64,000 nt of DNA from Pseudoalteromonas rubra (GCF_001482385.1 NZ_CP013612.1:1240001-1304000); one strand, 5' to 3'; positions 1-9,686 are shown, counted from the first letter of the stretch. Translations and numbers: made by a program. Notes: generated by a model from the letters alone, not told the origin.

Positions 1-1
1 T

Positions 2-145
2 AAGTTTTTGTTGGATGTGCCCGCAACAGTGCCTGAAGGTTTGACTATGATGCGCATTGCTACCGATGCTGGCGGAGGCTCGGACAATGCGTGTACTCGT
101 ATTCATTATGGTGAAGTCGAAGACTATCTGGTGACGGTTCGTTAA
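2..145 (+). CDS. C-terminal fragment of GEVED-domain secreted protein (partial, runs off the left edge)
   Basis: Only the last 47 codons are present, open from the first base and ending in TAA. The residues include a GEVEDY motif close to the C-terminus, the hallmark of the GEVED domain found at the ends of secreted adhesins, proteases and other exoproteins of marine gammaproteobacteria and Bacteroidetes. The stop lies 10 bases before the next ATG, so the two genes are probably cotranscribed. The catalytic or binding part of the protein is outside the window, so no function beyond being extracellular can be given. Confidence 0.7.
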   Translation, partial: KFLLDVPATVPEGLTMMRIATDAGGGSDNACTRIHYGEVEDYLVTVR

Positions 146-155
146 GGAAGATGAT

Positions 156-1634
156 ATGAAACCAATTTACCCTGCATTACTGGCGATAGCGCTGGCAGTT
201 GTGAGCTGTTGTACATACAGTGCTGATACTCAGATAACTAATAACAACCTTACAGGCTCTGTCATTTCAGGGCTTATCAACGATCACATAGAGATCGGCA
301 CGGCTTATGATAGCCAAAAAAAGCGTTTTCTGAACGTTCAGCCAATCAAAGGTGTTACTGACGAAAGCTTTGGTAATACCGAGCTGCAATTTAAAACCGG
401 CATCGACATGAATTACGATGACATGCTGAGCATGCTTAATGGCAGTGTTGATACTGATGTGAATTTTCCTGTGGTGCGTGTGTCTGCCGGAGCTTCGCTT
501 GCAAAAGAAATGGCATCCAGCACGTATTCAAGCTCTTACACATTCAGTGCTTCCAGCACGCCGAAAAAGCGTGTGTTTTTGCCAGTGAATCAAAATATTG
601 GATATACCCTATCACAGGTTGGAGAGAAAATAGCCCAGAATCACCAGACTCAGATACAAGATTTGGTTGGTGATGAGTTTGTAACGGGTATTGAGTATGG
701 TGCAAATGTCCTGGTTAATTTAAAGATTGATTATGGGAGCAACAAAGATAAGTCTGATATCGGTGGGTACCTGGATGTTGATTTGTACGGGGGCGCATTT
801 AATGTCGGTGGGCAACTTAATTATTTGCAGCACGATATCAAATCGTCGGTCAAAATTACAGTGAGGGCGGTACAGCAAGGGGGCGACCCAAAGCAGCTAC
901 TTACTGTTATACCTAACAATATCATTACCTGCTCTTTGGATAATCCACAGCCTTGTTTTGACATGTTTTATGAGGCGGTTAAATACGCGAAAACAGGATT
1001 TAATAGCCAGCTAACATCGCTCAGCGATTACAATGTGGTGCGTTATTACACAACCCGCTACGACAAATCATCTTTGCCATTACGCGCGCTGGTGCCAGAT
1101 TATCAGATAGTGAGAAATGCAACCAAGTGGTTGATCAGTGAACTCGAAGATGACTTTAAACAAGCTATTTTGGATGAGCAAAGAGCTGCAAGTTTGCTCA
1201 CCAGCTATTATGCCTATCTGCCCGAGACACAACGCCTGGCTGTCGAACGCATCAAAGATCTGGCCTATGACAATGCCTGGTTTTCCTTCACCGCAGCCCA
1301 GTTCTGTCGTGATAACCCCTTTGGATATGTTTGCGAGAATAAAATTCAGGAAATGAAAAATGCTTGTGTGCAGCGTGGGAAGTCTTGTCCTGCTAGCTAC
1401 GATATAACCGATTTACAATTACCTACCAGCGACGCTCAGGATTGGAAGCAGTGCGAGCTGGCCAGGCAAGAGGCTGTTCGTTCTGGGGCCATTTCACAGG
1501 CACATAGTGTCCTGTTCCGCAAGTTGCGCTGGGCACCTACTTTCATCGATTCAGGCGCACCCGCGCGTGGGATTTTGAACTGGCGACTGTGTGAGGGGGC
1601 ATTAAGTACTTATGGTATGGCCTTTCAACAATAA
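156..1634 (+). CDS. secreted protein, possible MACPF/CDC-like pore former
   Basis: This 492-aa protein starts with a Sec signal peptide (hydrophobic core about residues 6-20, likely cleavage near SADT). An AGG-type ribosome site (TAAGGAAG) precedes the ATG. The middle part (about 170-290) has alternating beta-strand sequence rich in Gly/Ser, with GDEFVTGIEYGA followed by strands and a QQGGDP element. This layout recalls the strand-rich core and GG-D segment of bacterial MACPF/CDC-type pore formers. The C-terminal third is helical and has several cysteines (about 385-415 and 475). It directly follows the GEVED protein gene, so it is probably part of an exoprotein cluster. The MACPF suggestion rests on my reading of motifs; I do not recognise a clear family signature and it could be an unrelated secreted beta-rich protein. 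Confidence 0.6.
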   Translation: MKPIYPALLAIALAVVSCCTYSADTQITNNNLTGSVISGLINDHIEIGTAYDSQKKRFLNVQPIKGVTDESFGNTELQFKTGIDMNYDDMLSMLNGSVDTDVNFPVVRVSAGASLAKEMASSTYSSSYTFSASSTPKKRVFLPVNQNIGYTLSQVGEKIAQNHQTQIQDLVGDEFVTGIEYGANVLVNLKIDYGSNKDKSDIGGYLDVDLYGGAFNVGGQLNYLQHDIKSSVKITVRAVQQGGDPKQLLTVIPNNIITCSLDNPQPCFDMFYEAVKYAKTGFNSQLTSLSDYNVVRYYTTRYDKSSLPLRALVPDYQIVRNATKWLISELEDDFKQAILDEQRAASLLTSYYAYLPETQRLAVERIKDLAYDNAWFSFTAAQFCRDNPFGYVCENKIQEMKNACVQRGKSCPASYDITDLQLPTSDAQDWKQCELARQEAVRSGAISQAHSVLFRKLRWAPTFIDSGAPARGILNWRLCEGALSTYGMAFQQ

Positions 1635-1878
1635 GGATACAGCGTGTGCCTGTTAGCAGACATACGCTTTAAATCGTTACCCTATCAACGGCAATGACGT
1701 CACTGTTACTGAATGAAAAACCAATGTGAAATCATTTATTTTGGGTGTTTATTCGTTGAGATTGGAGGTATATCGAATTTTTGTAACTTTTATGTTAAAA
1801 TAGTCTTGGCGTTAGCTGAGGAAAGTGAACACGGTTTTAGTGTTGTGTATGATTCAATATCACTATCAAGGAGTGACT

Positions 1879-2601
1879 ATGTACAAAGTAATGACCGGTC
1901 TTTTATGTTTTTTGACCTGCACGGCAGTGGCAAGTGACGCCCAGTACTTTTGGCGGTTTGGTGATGGGTCTGTTTCTCATGAAGCCGAGCCTGAGCATCA
2001 GTACGAACAACCTGGCATTTATACTGTGACCCGGGAAGTGTACCAGGATGGCAAGTTATTAGAGTCTTCACAAAAGCTGGTTGATCTTATTTCGCCGAAA
2101 ATTTCCGGACTGGTGATTGTGCAGCCAGATGAAGTTGTGCAGGGTCAAAATGTGGAATTTCTGGCAAGTTTAACGTCCAGTGAGCCGCTCGATTTAAATT
2201 ATCAGTGGTTTGTTGCTGGTGAACCCATTGCTTCGGGTTCTCAAACGGGCAAGTTAACCACTCAGTTTGCTGATTCTGGTATTATCGAGTTGTCGGTTGA
2301 TGCCATGTGGCAGCAAACAGTTGTTTCGAGTGCAAGCATACAGCTATCTATTGAACAGTCTGAAAACGAAAAACCAGACGGAGAAGACGGTGATGGCTCC
2401 GATGGGGGGGACGAAAACCCGGGTGGCGATAACTCCGATGGTGGAAGCGATAATGGCAGTGGCCAGACACCAGGAAAAGACGACGGCAGTGATAATAAAA
2501 CACCTGACACGGGCAAGTCTAATGACGGGGGCTCTGGCGGCAGCCTTCATTTCCTGATGTTATTCTTCGCGGGTGCCTGTGCAATACGCAGACGTCGTTA
2601 G
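1879..2601 (+). CDS. PKD-domain surface protein with GlyGly-CTERM sorting tail
   Basis: I chose the ATG at 1879, not the upstream in-frame one, because AAGGAG lies five bases before it and it gives a clean signal peptide. The 240-aa product has a signal peptide, a PKD-like domain (FWRFGDGS around residues 24-30, then HQY and GIYTVT), a second Ig-like segment, a long Asp/Gly/Ser-rich linker (about 175-220), and a tail GGSGGS + hydrophobic helix + RRRR. That tail is the GlyGly-CTERM signal, known to be processed by a rhombosortase for type II-secreted proteins in Vibrio and relatives. The protein is probably exported, cleaved and anchored or released at the surface. There is no catalytic domain, so it may be an adhesin-like or binding protein. 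Confidence 0.75.
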   Translation: MYKVMTGLLCFLTCTAVASDAQYFWRFGDGSVSHEAEPEHQYEQPGIYTVTREVYQDGKLLESSQKLVDLISPKISGLVIVQPDEVVQGQNVEFLASLTSSEPLDLNYQWFVAGEPIASGSQTGKLTTQFADSGIIELSVDAMWQQTVVSSASIQLSIEQSENEKPDGEDGDGSDGGDENPGGDNSDGGSDNGSGQTPGKDDGSDNKTPDTGKSNDGGSGGSLHFLMLFFAGACAIRRRR

Positions 2602-2607
2602 TTAAAT

Positions 2608-2637
2608 TGCCCTGCCAACCTCTGATCGGGCAGGGCA
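2608..2637 (+). terminator. hairpin terminator after the PKD/GlyGly-CTERM gene
   Basis: TGCCCTGCC and GGCAGGGCA form a perfect 9-bp stem with a 12-nt loop just after the stop at 2601, followed by a short AT-rich stretch. It lacks a long U-tract, so its strength is uncertain. Confidence 0.6.
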
Positions 2638-2755
2638 TATTTGTCAGCCCTGTGCTTGAATAGATTGTGAGGCTGTAACTAAATTCGCGGGCACAGAATA
2701 CTGAACGGCCTCTAGTTTCCCCTACAACCGATAAGTTTCAGATGACAGCCCTGTA

Positions 2756-3231
2756 TTAAACATGAACTCCAACATACAATATGCGCTTAGTCAGTTCTCC
2801 CGGTTTATAGCCCCAAATCTGTGTTTGTTTGCCTTTTGTATGTGCATATCCCACGAACGTTTCAAAAGCGCTCAAGTCATAATTAATACCCTGATCATCA
2901 CTCTTTTTGGTCGACTGCATAACAAACATAAAACGGTTGCCTTCTGTTTTATCCTTGATGTAATCGTAGATAAGATCTGCATTAAAAGTGGGTATATCTT
3001 TTTTATGATTTGCTCTTCTGGGGAAGGTCCAAAAACGCCCAGTAATTGTAACAACTCTCCTGTGAATGCTAACGCAGCGCTGGCAGTAGTAAATACTTTT
3101 GAAGCGGCCATAGCCTGGCTAAAGTCATTTAGTTGCATACCCGCAGCTAGCTGAAGGCGACTAGACTCAGTATAATCTGCAAGTGCCTTTGTAGTCTTTT
3201 GCAATCCGTTATATATTTCTTTCCACTCATC
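2756..3231 (-). pseudogene. frameshifted gene of unknown function
   Basis: Reading the minus strand, an Ala/Leu-rich open frame (EIYNGLQKTT... to PSPEEQII) runs until a run of six A residues (plus-strand T's 2999-3004). The frame then degrades, but the +1 frame stays open with normal-looking sequence (KKDIPTFNADLIYDYIK... ending GVHV and TAA at 2758-2756). One extra A in the run would join the halves into about 150 aa. At the 5' end an in-frame stop precedes the open frame, and a possible ATG at 3231 is in another frame, so the start may also be damaged. I recognise no family. The product looks soluble and helical. The lesion could be a true pseudogene, homopolymer phase variation or a sequencing error. 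Confidence 0.55.
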
Positions 3232-3958
3232 TTAACGCCCTTATAAATTTATTAAGTTTACAGAGTGCTTCGCAAATAATGTATAAATAGGAAACTAAAA
3301 TGTGGTTGCTATTTATGTACTTTATTGCACGTAACACAAACATAGAACTCTTGTTATGTTTTGGATCTTTAATATATCAGCTTGCAGAATTAGTTATAAT
3401 TACCGCACATTACAGCTCAGCATTCAGATAATTACTAATGATTCGTTTTTGAATAACCCACTTTTAGAGTGCAAGGTTGTGAGGACACCTCAAATTGGCG
3501 TACAGGATAACCTATCATCCAAATGCCAATTTAGGTTGGATGTCTCTGGTGTCTCTACGCTGGCAACACACAAATGTTTTTTTCCTTGCGTAGTTAAAAC
3601 TGGCATTGTAGAGCAGTCCTATTTCTTTTTACTCTGCGTGCATAGAAATGCTTATTTGTTAATTTTGCGACTGTTTGAATTTTTATTTTAGCGAGTACAG
3701 CCTACTTATTAGCAAAAGAGATTGTATTTTTACAAGGCTAACTAGGATGATGCCGTGTCAGATGGGTATTATTTGGCCTTTGAAATAAAAAGCTCACATA
3801 AGGTCATGGCTTTTAGGTTTCTTTTTTAATCTAAATATCCCAGTAAAATACAACCTGCTTATCCTCTGGTTGAAGCATTTGTATGCTTGCCGTAAAACTC
3901 CCGCTTTTGTACCTTTTATGGTTAATTTATTTCTGCTAGTTGTTACGCAAGGGTTAAA
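3232..3958. other. AT-rich intergenic region without a convincing gene
   Basis: About 730 bases. The longest open frame (3356-3691, plus) has no ribosome site, is Cys/Phe/Leu-rich and resembles random AT-rich translation. The only structure I see is the 44-bp dispersed repeat at 3500-3543 and its flanking inverted repeat. Confidence 0.5.
3500..3543 (+). repeat. 44-bp dispersed intergenic repeat, copy A
   Basis: This block, beginning GTACAGGATA and ending TTTAGGTTGGATGT, recurs at 7697-7740 with about six mismatches. In this copy AAATTGGCGT (3492-3501) and ATGCCAATTT (3523-3532) also form a 9/10 inverted repeat, so a hairpin is possible. Both copies are in non-coding or decayed DNA. Its nature (REP-like element, MITE remnant or conserved 3' UTR) is unknown. 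Confidence 0.55.
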
Positions 3959-4105
3959 ATGAACGTCGGGATAATAGTTTCATTTCTTATTTTTCGTGGA
4001 ATTGTGCGCTTCTGCGCAGGCCTTAAAAAGTGGCTTCGCCGCAGTGATATAGGTAAGCTGACTGTTATTGGCTTTCACGAGGCGCGCTTAATTCGCTCAG
4101 GCTAA
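3959..4105 (+). CDS. small basic hypothetical protein (48 aa)
   Basis: The ATG follows an AAGGG ribosome site at five bases' spacing. The product begins with a hydrophobic stretch (GIIVSFLIF), then a basic Arg/Lys-rich part (GLKKWLRR). The stop is 33 bases before the next small gene, so the two may share a transcript. No family is recognised; it might be a small membrane peptide. Support is the ribosome site, context and lack of competing frames. Confidence 0.35.
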   Translation: MNVGIIVSFLIFRGIVRFCAGLKKWLRRSDIGKLTVIGFHEARLIRSG

Positions 4106-4138
4106 AAGTTCACGAACTTGTTTTTTGGAGCAAAAATT

Positions 4139-4354
4139 ATGGCACTAGATTATGAAGAGATAAGAGGCGTTAGTTGTATGGTTGTCCGTGAAAATTGCAA
4201 GTTTTTTGTCAGTTATGACAGTGGTGCACAAGGCTCTCGCCCCACCGTTCAACAAATTACTGAACGGGATTTCAATGCGGTGAAAAGTGGCAGCCTGAGT
4301 GTTGAAAATGTGATGAAGCGTTATCATTATCAACGAGGTGTCTTGGAGGCTTAA
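4139..4354 (+). CDS. small hypothetical protein (71 aa)
   Basis: I use the ATG at 4139 with GGAG nine bases upstream; an in-frame TTG at 4118 would add seven residues. The product is soluble, with no signal peptide or membrane segment. It has mixed strand/helix character (CMVVRENCKFFVSYDSG early, then TERDFNAVKSG and VMKRYHYQRG). It lies just before a strong shared terminator and is convergent with a lipoprotein gene. I do not recognise the family. Confidence 0.6.
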   Translation: MALDYEEIRGVSCMVVRENCKFFVSYDSGAQGSRPTVQQITERDFNAVKSGSLSVENVMKRYHYQRGVLEA

Positions 4355-4460
4355 ACAGTCTGCTGTGGAGCTGGTGCCTAACGTCAAGCAACTATTATAA
4401 ATTGGCCAATGTTTTACCTGATGTGCAACCGTTTGAGCGTTATTCGAATGATTGAAAATG

Positions 4461-4500
4461 AAGCGCGGCAGCGATCTTATAAAGGATAGCTGCCGCGCTT
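4461..4500. terminator. bidirectional terminator
   Basis: AAGCGCGGCAGC (4461-4472) and GCTGCCGCGCTT (4489-4500) form a perfect 12-bp GC-rich stem with a 16-nt loop, followed by AT-rich sequence. It separates two convergent genes (plus gene ending 4354, minus gene ending 4529) and can serve both. Confidence 0.75.
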
Positions 4501-4528
4501 AATTCTAATTAGTATGTACTAATCATGG

Positions 4529-6691
4529 CTATTTATTGGTATAGATAGCTCTTTCGGTTATCCACAGCCAGGTATTTTCTACGCTGTGTGGCGTGCCGAG
4601 ATTTTCAGAGAACACCTGATTCTGGTTGTCTTTTACAATAAAGTAACTGGATGAGCCATCGCTCTCTTGCGCTTTATATTTTAGAACGACCTCACCATTG
4701 TCTGCTGCTGCAAGCGGAGCGGTCGGTTCGTTGAGAAGCGATACTTGCTCTAAGCCACTACTCTTCGAGAAGCGCCAAACTTTATCATCATGTTCAAAAG
4801 TAAACCACTGACGATTAGGCGAGTGATAGTGGCTCAGGTCAGTACTACCGGTGTTATAGCTACTAACAGCCAGTTGTGCATGAGACTCGGAATCAAAGAA
4901 GTACAAGCTGTAATTCGGGTCAGTGTTAAATTGGTCGAATGGAGACGTGAGGACCACATAGTAGCCATCCATAAACTCGATTCGACGTGCGCCCGACAGG
5001 TCAAGTGCTACATCAGTCCATTCACCACCAATGGCTTTAAATTTGAAGCTTTCAAAGTGACGTACTTGCGCTCCATCATATTGTTGACAGCTATTTTGAT
5101 AGTAAACCGTACCTGCATTATTCACGAAAAAGCCATCGCTATAAGCATCGCACCAGTAGGTGTAGTCAGGCCAAGTTAACGCGGTAAGTTCGTCATCGGA
5201 AATACTATACAGATAAGGCAGTGCATTCTCTTTTTGCTCGTGAGATGTTCTGAGCAATAAGTAGTTGTCAGACGCAGAAGTCAAGAAGTAGTTGGCGATG
5301 ATGTTTGCGCTTAAGTCAGCCGTATCTACCTTATATGTCGTATACTGTTTCTCTGTTTGATTAGAAATACTGAAATAGAGCATATTGTCTTTACGAACAA
5401 TGGTGCTGTCCACTTCAAAGCCTTGAGGAACGTTGAGTAGATCAATCGAATGCGCTTCACTAATACTAAACTGTGAGATAAAACGTGAATCTTCCGTTTG
5501 TCTGTAGTAGTAAATGTAGTTGCCATCCATTGAGTGTACTGAGCTGGCGTCGAAGTCTGCTGCTTTTTCCCAGGCGTCATTTTTATTGATCAATCGCAGG
5601 TTGATAGCACTCAGTGAGGTAGAACCCAGTTCATCTTCTGCCTGAATGTGCGCTTTGGTAGCGGTAACAGGTGGTACTTTAGTATATTGCAGCGAATTAG
5701 TGTCCGAGGTGTGAACAATTTCGTCTTCGAGTTTCAGCGATAAACGGCAGTCTCCGTTATCATCACTGCACTTAGCAGCAAAGGCTAAAGTGCTCTGCGC
5801 ATCAATGGTGAAATTGTCCGCAGCAATGAGATCTTGCCCATTAATTGTAAACTCTTCAACAACAGGTCGATTATTTGGGTACATAGGTAAAGACAGCAAT
5901 GCTGCTTGGCCATTCTTATCTTTAATGGTTGCCAGTAGGTGAGTCTCTTCTTGCATTTCGAACGCAGGGAAGGTGAAGCGCTTAGATGAGGTATCTACTT
6001 CGACTTGTTTTCCGTTGTAAGATACAAGGATGCCAGCCAGTTCAAATTGACTTGTAATATCAAAACGCAATGTTGCGCCATCATCGATGATAATTTTGTT
6101 GATATCCTGCACTGTGTCGAGGTAACCATAAGATGCCGTGTTCGCACTCACGTGTGCTCTTAAGGATATATTGCCGTTGATCGTAACTAAAAGCATCTGA
6201 GAGCTTGCTGTACCATCTGCAAAGTTTGCTTTCGCGGTAACAGCATAGACTCCTGGTGTGTCATACGTATTATTGACAGTAAACTCACTGCAAGAGGTCA
6301 GGTCATGGTCGAAAATACCATCGCCATTAAAGTCTAATTGGCAACTGGTAATGTCGCTATCATCTCGATTCAGTGTTCCCTGAAAAGTTACAGGAGACCC
6401 TACATCTGCAGTGATGCTGCTGAATTTGCCTTGTGAAGAGAAGTCAAATATCAATGCCGGTAGCTCTGGGTCTGGCACTGGGTCAGTATCTGTATCCGTA
6501 TCTTTGTCCGAATCCTGATCTGTGTCTTTATCCGCATCCTGATCGGTGTCTTTATCAGTATCTTTGTCAGTAGTCGGGTTCTGTTCTTCACCAGCGTTAT
6601 TATCTGGCTGAGGTTCAGGTGTGTTATCGTCGCTGGAGCAGGCTGTGTTCATTAACACGAGCCCAGAAATGAGCAGGAGCTTAAGATTCAT
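4529..6691 (-). CDS. large lipoprotein with Asp/Thr repeat linker and PKD-like domain
   Basis: The 720-aa product has an N-terminal lipoprotein signal ending in a lipobox (LMNTAC, Cys at about 18), so it is predicted to be lipid-anchored. A low-complexity acidic spacer of DKDTD/DQDTD-type repeats (about residues 40-75) lifts the rest off the membrane. Next comes a PKD-like region (about 85-170; DFNGDGIFDHD, then GVYAVTAKA), further Ig-like segments, and a C-terminal half (about 370-720) with recurring YYY/NYIYYY and DG patterns resembling a beta-propeller. AAGGGAA before the ATG supports the start. No catalytic motif is visible. It is probably a surface-exposed binding or sensing lipoprotein and is transcribed alone. 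Confidence 0.75.
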   Translation of the reverse strand: MNLKLLLISGLVLMNTACSSDDNTPEPQPDNNAGEEQNPTTDKDTDKDTDQDADKDTDQDSDKDTDTDTDPVPDPELPALIFDFSSQGKFSSITADVGSPVTFQGTLNRDDSDITSCQLDFNGDGIFDHDLTSCSEFTVNNTYDTPGVYAVTAKANFADGTASSQMLLVTINGNISLRAHVSANTASYGYLDTVQDINKIIIDDGATLRFDITSQFELAGILVSYNGKQVEVDTSSKRFTFPAFEMQEETHLLATIKDKNGQAALLSLPMYPNNRPVVEEFTINGQDLIAADNFTIDAQSTLAFAAKCSDDNGDCRLSLKLEDEIVHTSDTNSLQYTKVPPVTATKAHIQAEDELGSTSLSAINLRLINKNDAWEKAADFDASSVHSMDGNYIYYYRQTEDSRFISQFSISEAHSIDLLNVPQGFEVDSTIVRKDNMLYFSISNQTEKQYTTYKVDTADLSANIIANYFLTSASDNYLLLRTSHEQKENALPYLYSISDDELTALTWPDYTYWCDAYSDGFFVNNAGTVYYQNSCQQYDGAQVRHFESFKFKAIGGEWTDVALDLSGARRIEFMDGYYVVLTSPFDQFNTDPNYSLYFFDSESHAQLAVSSYNTGSTDLSHYHSPNRQWFTFEHDDKVWRFSKSSGLEQVSLLNEPTAPLAAADNGEVVLKYKAQESDGSSSYFIVKDNQNQVFSENLGTPHSVENTWLWITERAIYTNK

Positions 6692-7164
6692 AAAGTTTTT
6701 TCCCTTAACTTATTTAGATTATTGCAAGAACTATTTTACACTCTTGTCCACTAGAATGTGAAGTACCTTTATATACTATATATCATTGTGACGCGAGTTA
6801 ATTGTAAACCCTAAGTATTAGTAGGCATTACAGTTTTAATGCAGAGAACTTTATCACAATAATAAGAGCAGGGTATTTTTCTTCAATTAAACAAATTTCT
6901 TTTGGCGCAATGAAATCCCCTTAGCGAGCAAAATAGGTGTGCCAAATCTGCGGGCTAAAATGTAGCATAGAGCAACTGAAATAAGGCCATCGAGCCTGTC
7001 CTCAGATTACTCCTCAAGTTTAGCTCTATGATGATGCGCAAGGCTTTTGAACTAAGCGTAATACTGGATAATCACCTTTTGTCTGTCTATGGTTAGAATG
7101 TGTTCACCTTCCACAGTGGTGCCGTTTGACTGCCTGTTTCAATCGTTTTTCTTATTGTCTGAAA
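6692..7164. other. intergenic region, no gene seen
   Basis: About 470 AT-rich bases upstream of the minus-strand lipoprotein gene and of the decayed plus-strand gene. CATAGAGC (near 6963) and GCTCTATG (near 7023) form a widely spaced inverted repeat. I see no ribosome site with a credible frame. Confidence 0.4.
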
Positions 7165-7689
7165 TATATCAGAGTCATTTTACATTTGGCCCTAATAATA
7201 TGTGGGTTTGCAGTGAGTGCCAGCGTGACAGGGAGCTGTCAGGAGTTGAGGGTGGGTGGACCGATAAGTTGGTGGCCTATTGGGTATGTCAATGAGCAAA
7301 CGGATCAAGCAGAGGGGTTTCGTTTGAGTTGCTCGAGTACATTGGCGAACAGTTAAATCTGCCAATATGGGTCGCGCCGCCTTTACCCTGGAAACGTGTA
7401 CTAAAAATGGTGGAAGTGGGGCTGCTCGATGTTGTCTCTGGCGCCTACAAAACCGAGCTGCGCACCTTATTACCGTAATGAGATCAGGGTGTTTGTACAT
7501 AAAGACAGGCCATTTGTGTTTGAGAAGCTTGAGCACCTGAAGGGGCGTGTGGGGCTAAAACCGCTCGGAGGTAGCTATGGCCAGGCATTTGATAGTTTTG
7601 TGGCCGAAAACAAATCCAGTTTCGTTAGTGTCGCTGCGCATAAAGCCACTTTTGAGGTCAATGTACAGGTTGCTAGGGCACTCACTTAA
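7165..7689 (+). pseudogene. decayed periplasmic solute-binding protein (SBP_bac_3-like)
   Basis: Three consecutive pieces in different frames resemble one family 3 solute-binding protein. The first (7165-7310) has a hydrophobic leader then PISWWPIGYVNEQTDQAEG. The second (about 7317-7476) reads FELLEYIGEQLNLP... PWKRVLKMVEVGLLDVVSG, typical of the ligand-binding lobe. The third (about 7465-7689) reads YYRNEIRVFVHKDRPF... LKGRVGLKPLGGSYG. The joints show at least two frameshifts and probably missing sequence. Intact relatives lie at 11297-12016 and 53004-53795. The repeat copy B and an IS3 element follow immediately. Confidence 0.7.
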
Positions 7690-7696
7690 AGCTCGT

Positions 7697-7740
7697 GTAC
7701 AGGATAGACTATTACCCAAACGCCAATTTAGGCTGGATGT
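7697..7740 (+). repeat. 44-bp dispersed intergenic repeat, copy B
   Basis: About 38 of 44 positions match the copy at 3500-3543. It starts seven bases after the stop of the decayed solute-binding-protein gene and ends two bases before the IS3 left end. The IS may have used it, or sequence beside it, as target. Confidence 0.55.
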
Positions 7741-7805
7741 GTTGTGATTCAATAAAACTGGACACTATTTTAGGTGGTATTATTACCACTCAATGAGAGG
7801 TGTCT

Positions 7806-8968
<1,163 letters not shown>

Positions 8969-9035
8969 CCACAACAATGTGGTCTCAAGATCGCAACTGA
9001 GGAGATCTCTTCGTGTGTATCCTGGGGTATGGAAA

Positions 9036-9131
9036 ATGACCAAATCAGTTAAAGCGCTTTGCAGTAAAAAATCTTCTATGGGAACTTATCGGGTAATAAA
9101 GGCATCAGTCCAGTTGATAAAGGTTAAATAA
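9036..9131 (+). CDS. 31-aa basic mini-ORF, copy 1
   Basis: The frame starts ATG ACC AAA, encodes a 31-residue peptide with seven Lys, one Arg and no acidic residue, and ends TAA with the next base beginning the ATG of the 169-aa gene. A GGGG stretch lies nine bases upstream. An identical copy at 9846-9941 sits in the same place before the paralogue. The junction suggests translational coupling, as a leader peptide or as a small protein in its own right. No known family. It could also be non-coding leader sequence that happens to be open. Confidence 0.4.
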   Translation: MTKSVKALCSKKSSMGTYRVIKASVQLIKVK

Positions 9132-9641
9132 ATGTTTGAATCTAAAAAGTTGGAGATTATTTATTGGGTTATATTGGCATTCAGGGATTATTATGTTCCT
9201 GGCGAGTGCGAAGAAACCCCAATGGGCATGATGCAGGAGGGCATCGACGATTATCTTCAGGGGTTTGATATTCAGGGGGGGCGATATCGAGTCGCAGATT
9301 TAAAGGAGGTATTGCTTTGTGCTTATCAGTCAGATATTGAACTGTGGTGGCGTTTTAATTGTTGTAATTTCAATGCGAAGCCTCCACTTCATGAAGCGCA
9401 AGAAGAAGATGATCAAGGCGTGCAGGGGGCCTGTGTTTTTTTCTGGGTTGAATATTTTGGTTTGGGTAAGGAATTTATGGACCGTGAAAAGCTTGCTGAG
9501 TACAGGGACAAGTACCACCCTGAGATGCTTAAGTTGCTGGTCAAGTGCTGTGTCTGGGATGTTTTATTTCCTGGAGAAACCTTGCCCGGTTATACGTTGC
9601 CTACATCCGCAGATACATCGTCATTTGACTACACTGCTTAA
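9132..9641 (+). CDS. 169-aa protein of unknown function, tandem copy 1
   Basis: Soluble acidic protein without signal peptide or membrane segment. AAAGG lies about eight bases before the ATG. The N-terminal 60 residues (KLEIIYWVILAFRDYYVPGE... GMMQEGIDDYLQGFDI) and the C-terminal 40 (YHPEMLKLLVKCCVWDVLFP... SADTSSFDYT) are almost the same as in the copy at 9942, while the middle varies. Conserved Trp/Tyr/Cys-rich ends with a variable centre recall small effector-binding or immunity proteins, but I do not recognise a family. It follows the 31-codon mini-ORF directly and is followed by a good terminator. Confidence 0.75.
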   Translation: MFESKKLEIIYWVILAFRDYYVPGECEETPMGMMQEGIDDYLQGFDIQGGRYRVADLKEVLLCAYQSDIELWWRFNCCNFNAKPPLHEAQEEDDQGVQGACVFFWVEYFGLGKEFMDREKLAEYRDKYHPEMLKLLVKCCVWDVLFPGETLPGYTLPTSADTSSFDYTA

Positions 9642-9660
9642 GTAGCTATTTCGCGATTCG

Positions 9661-9686
9661 AAAGCCAGCTTATTAGCTGGCTTTTT
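9661..9686 (+). terminator. rho-independent terminator after tandem copy 1
   Basis: AAAGCCAGCT and AGCTGGCTTT form a 10-bp stem with a 4-nt loop, ending in TTTTT. The matching hairpin after copy 2 (about 10473-10492) keeps the stem but has lost the T-tract (GGCTGGGCC follows). Confidence 0.8.

Noticed and set aside
3356..3691. 111-codon plus-strand frame in AT-rich DNA
   Set aside because: No ribosome site, contains the 44-bp repeat, and looks like chance translation of AT-rich DNA.
6470..6580. Short tandem repeats resembling a CRISPR or minisatellite
   Set aside because: They encode the in-frame DKDTD-type linker of the lipoprotein and have no spacer structure.
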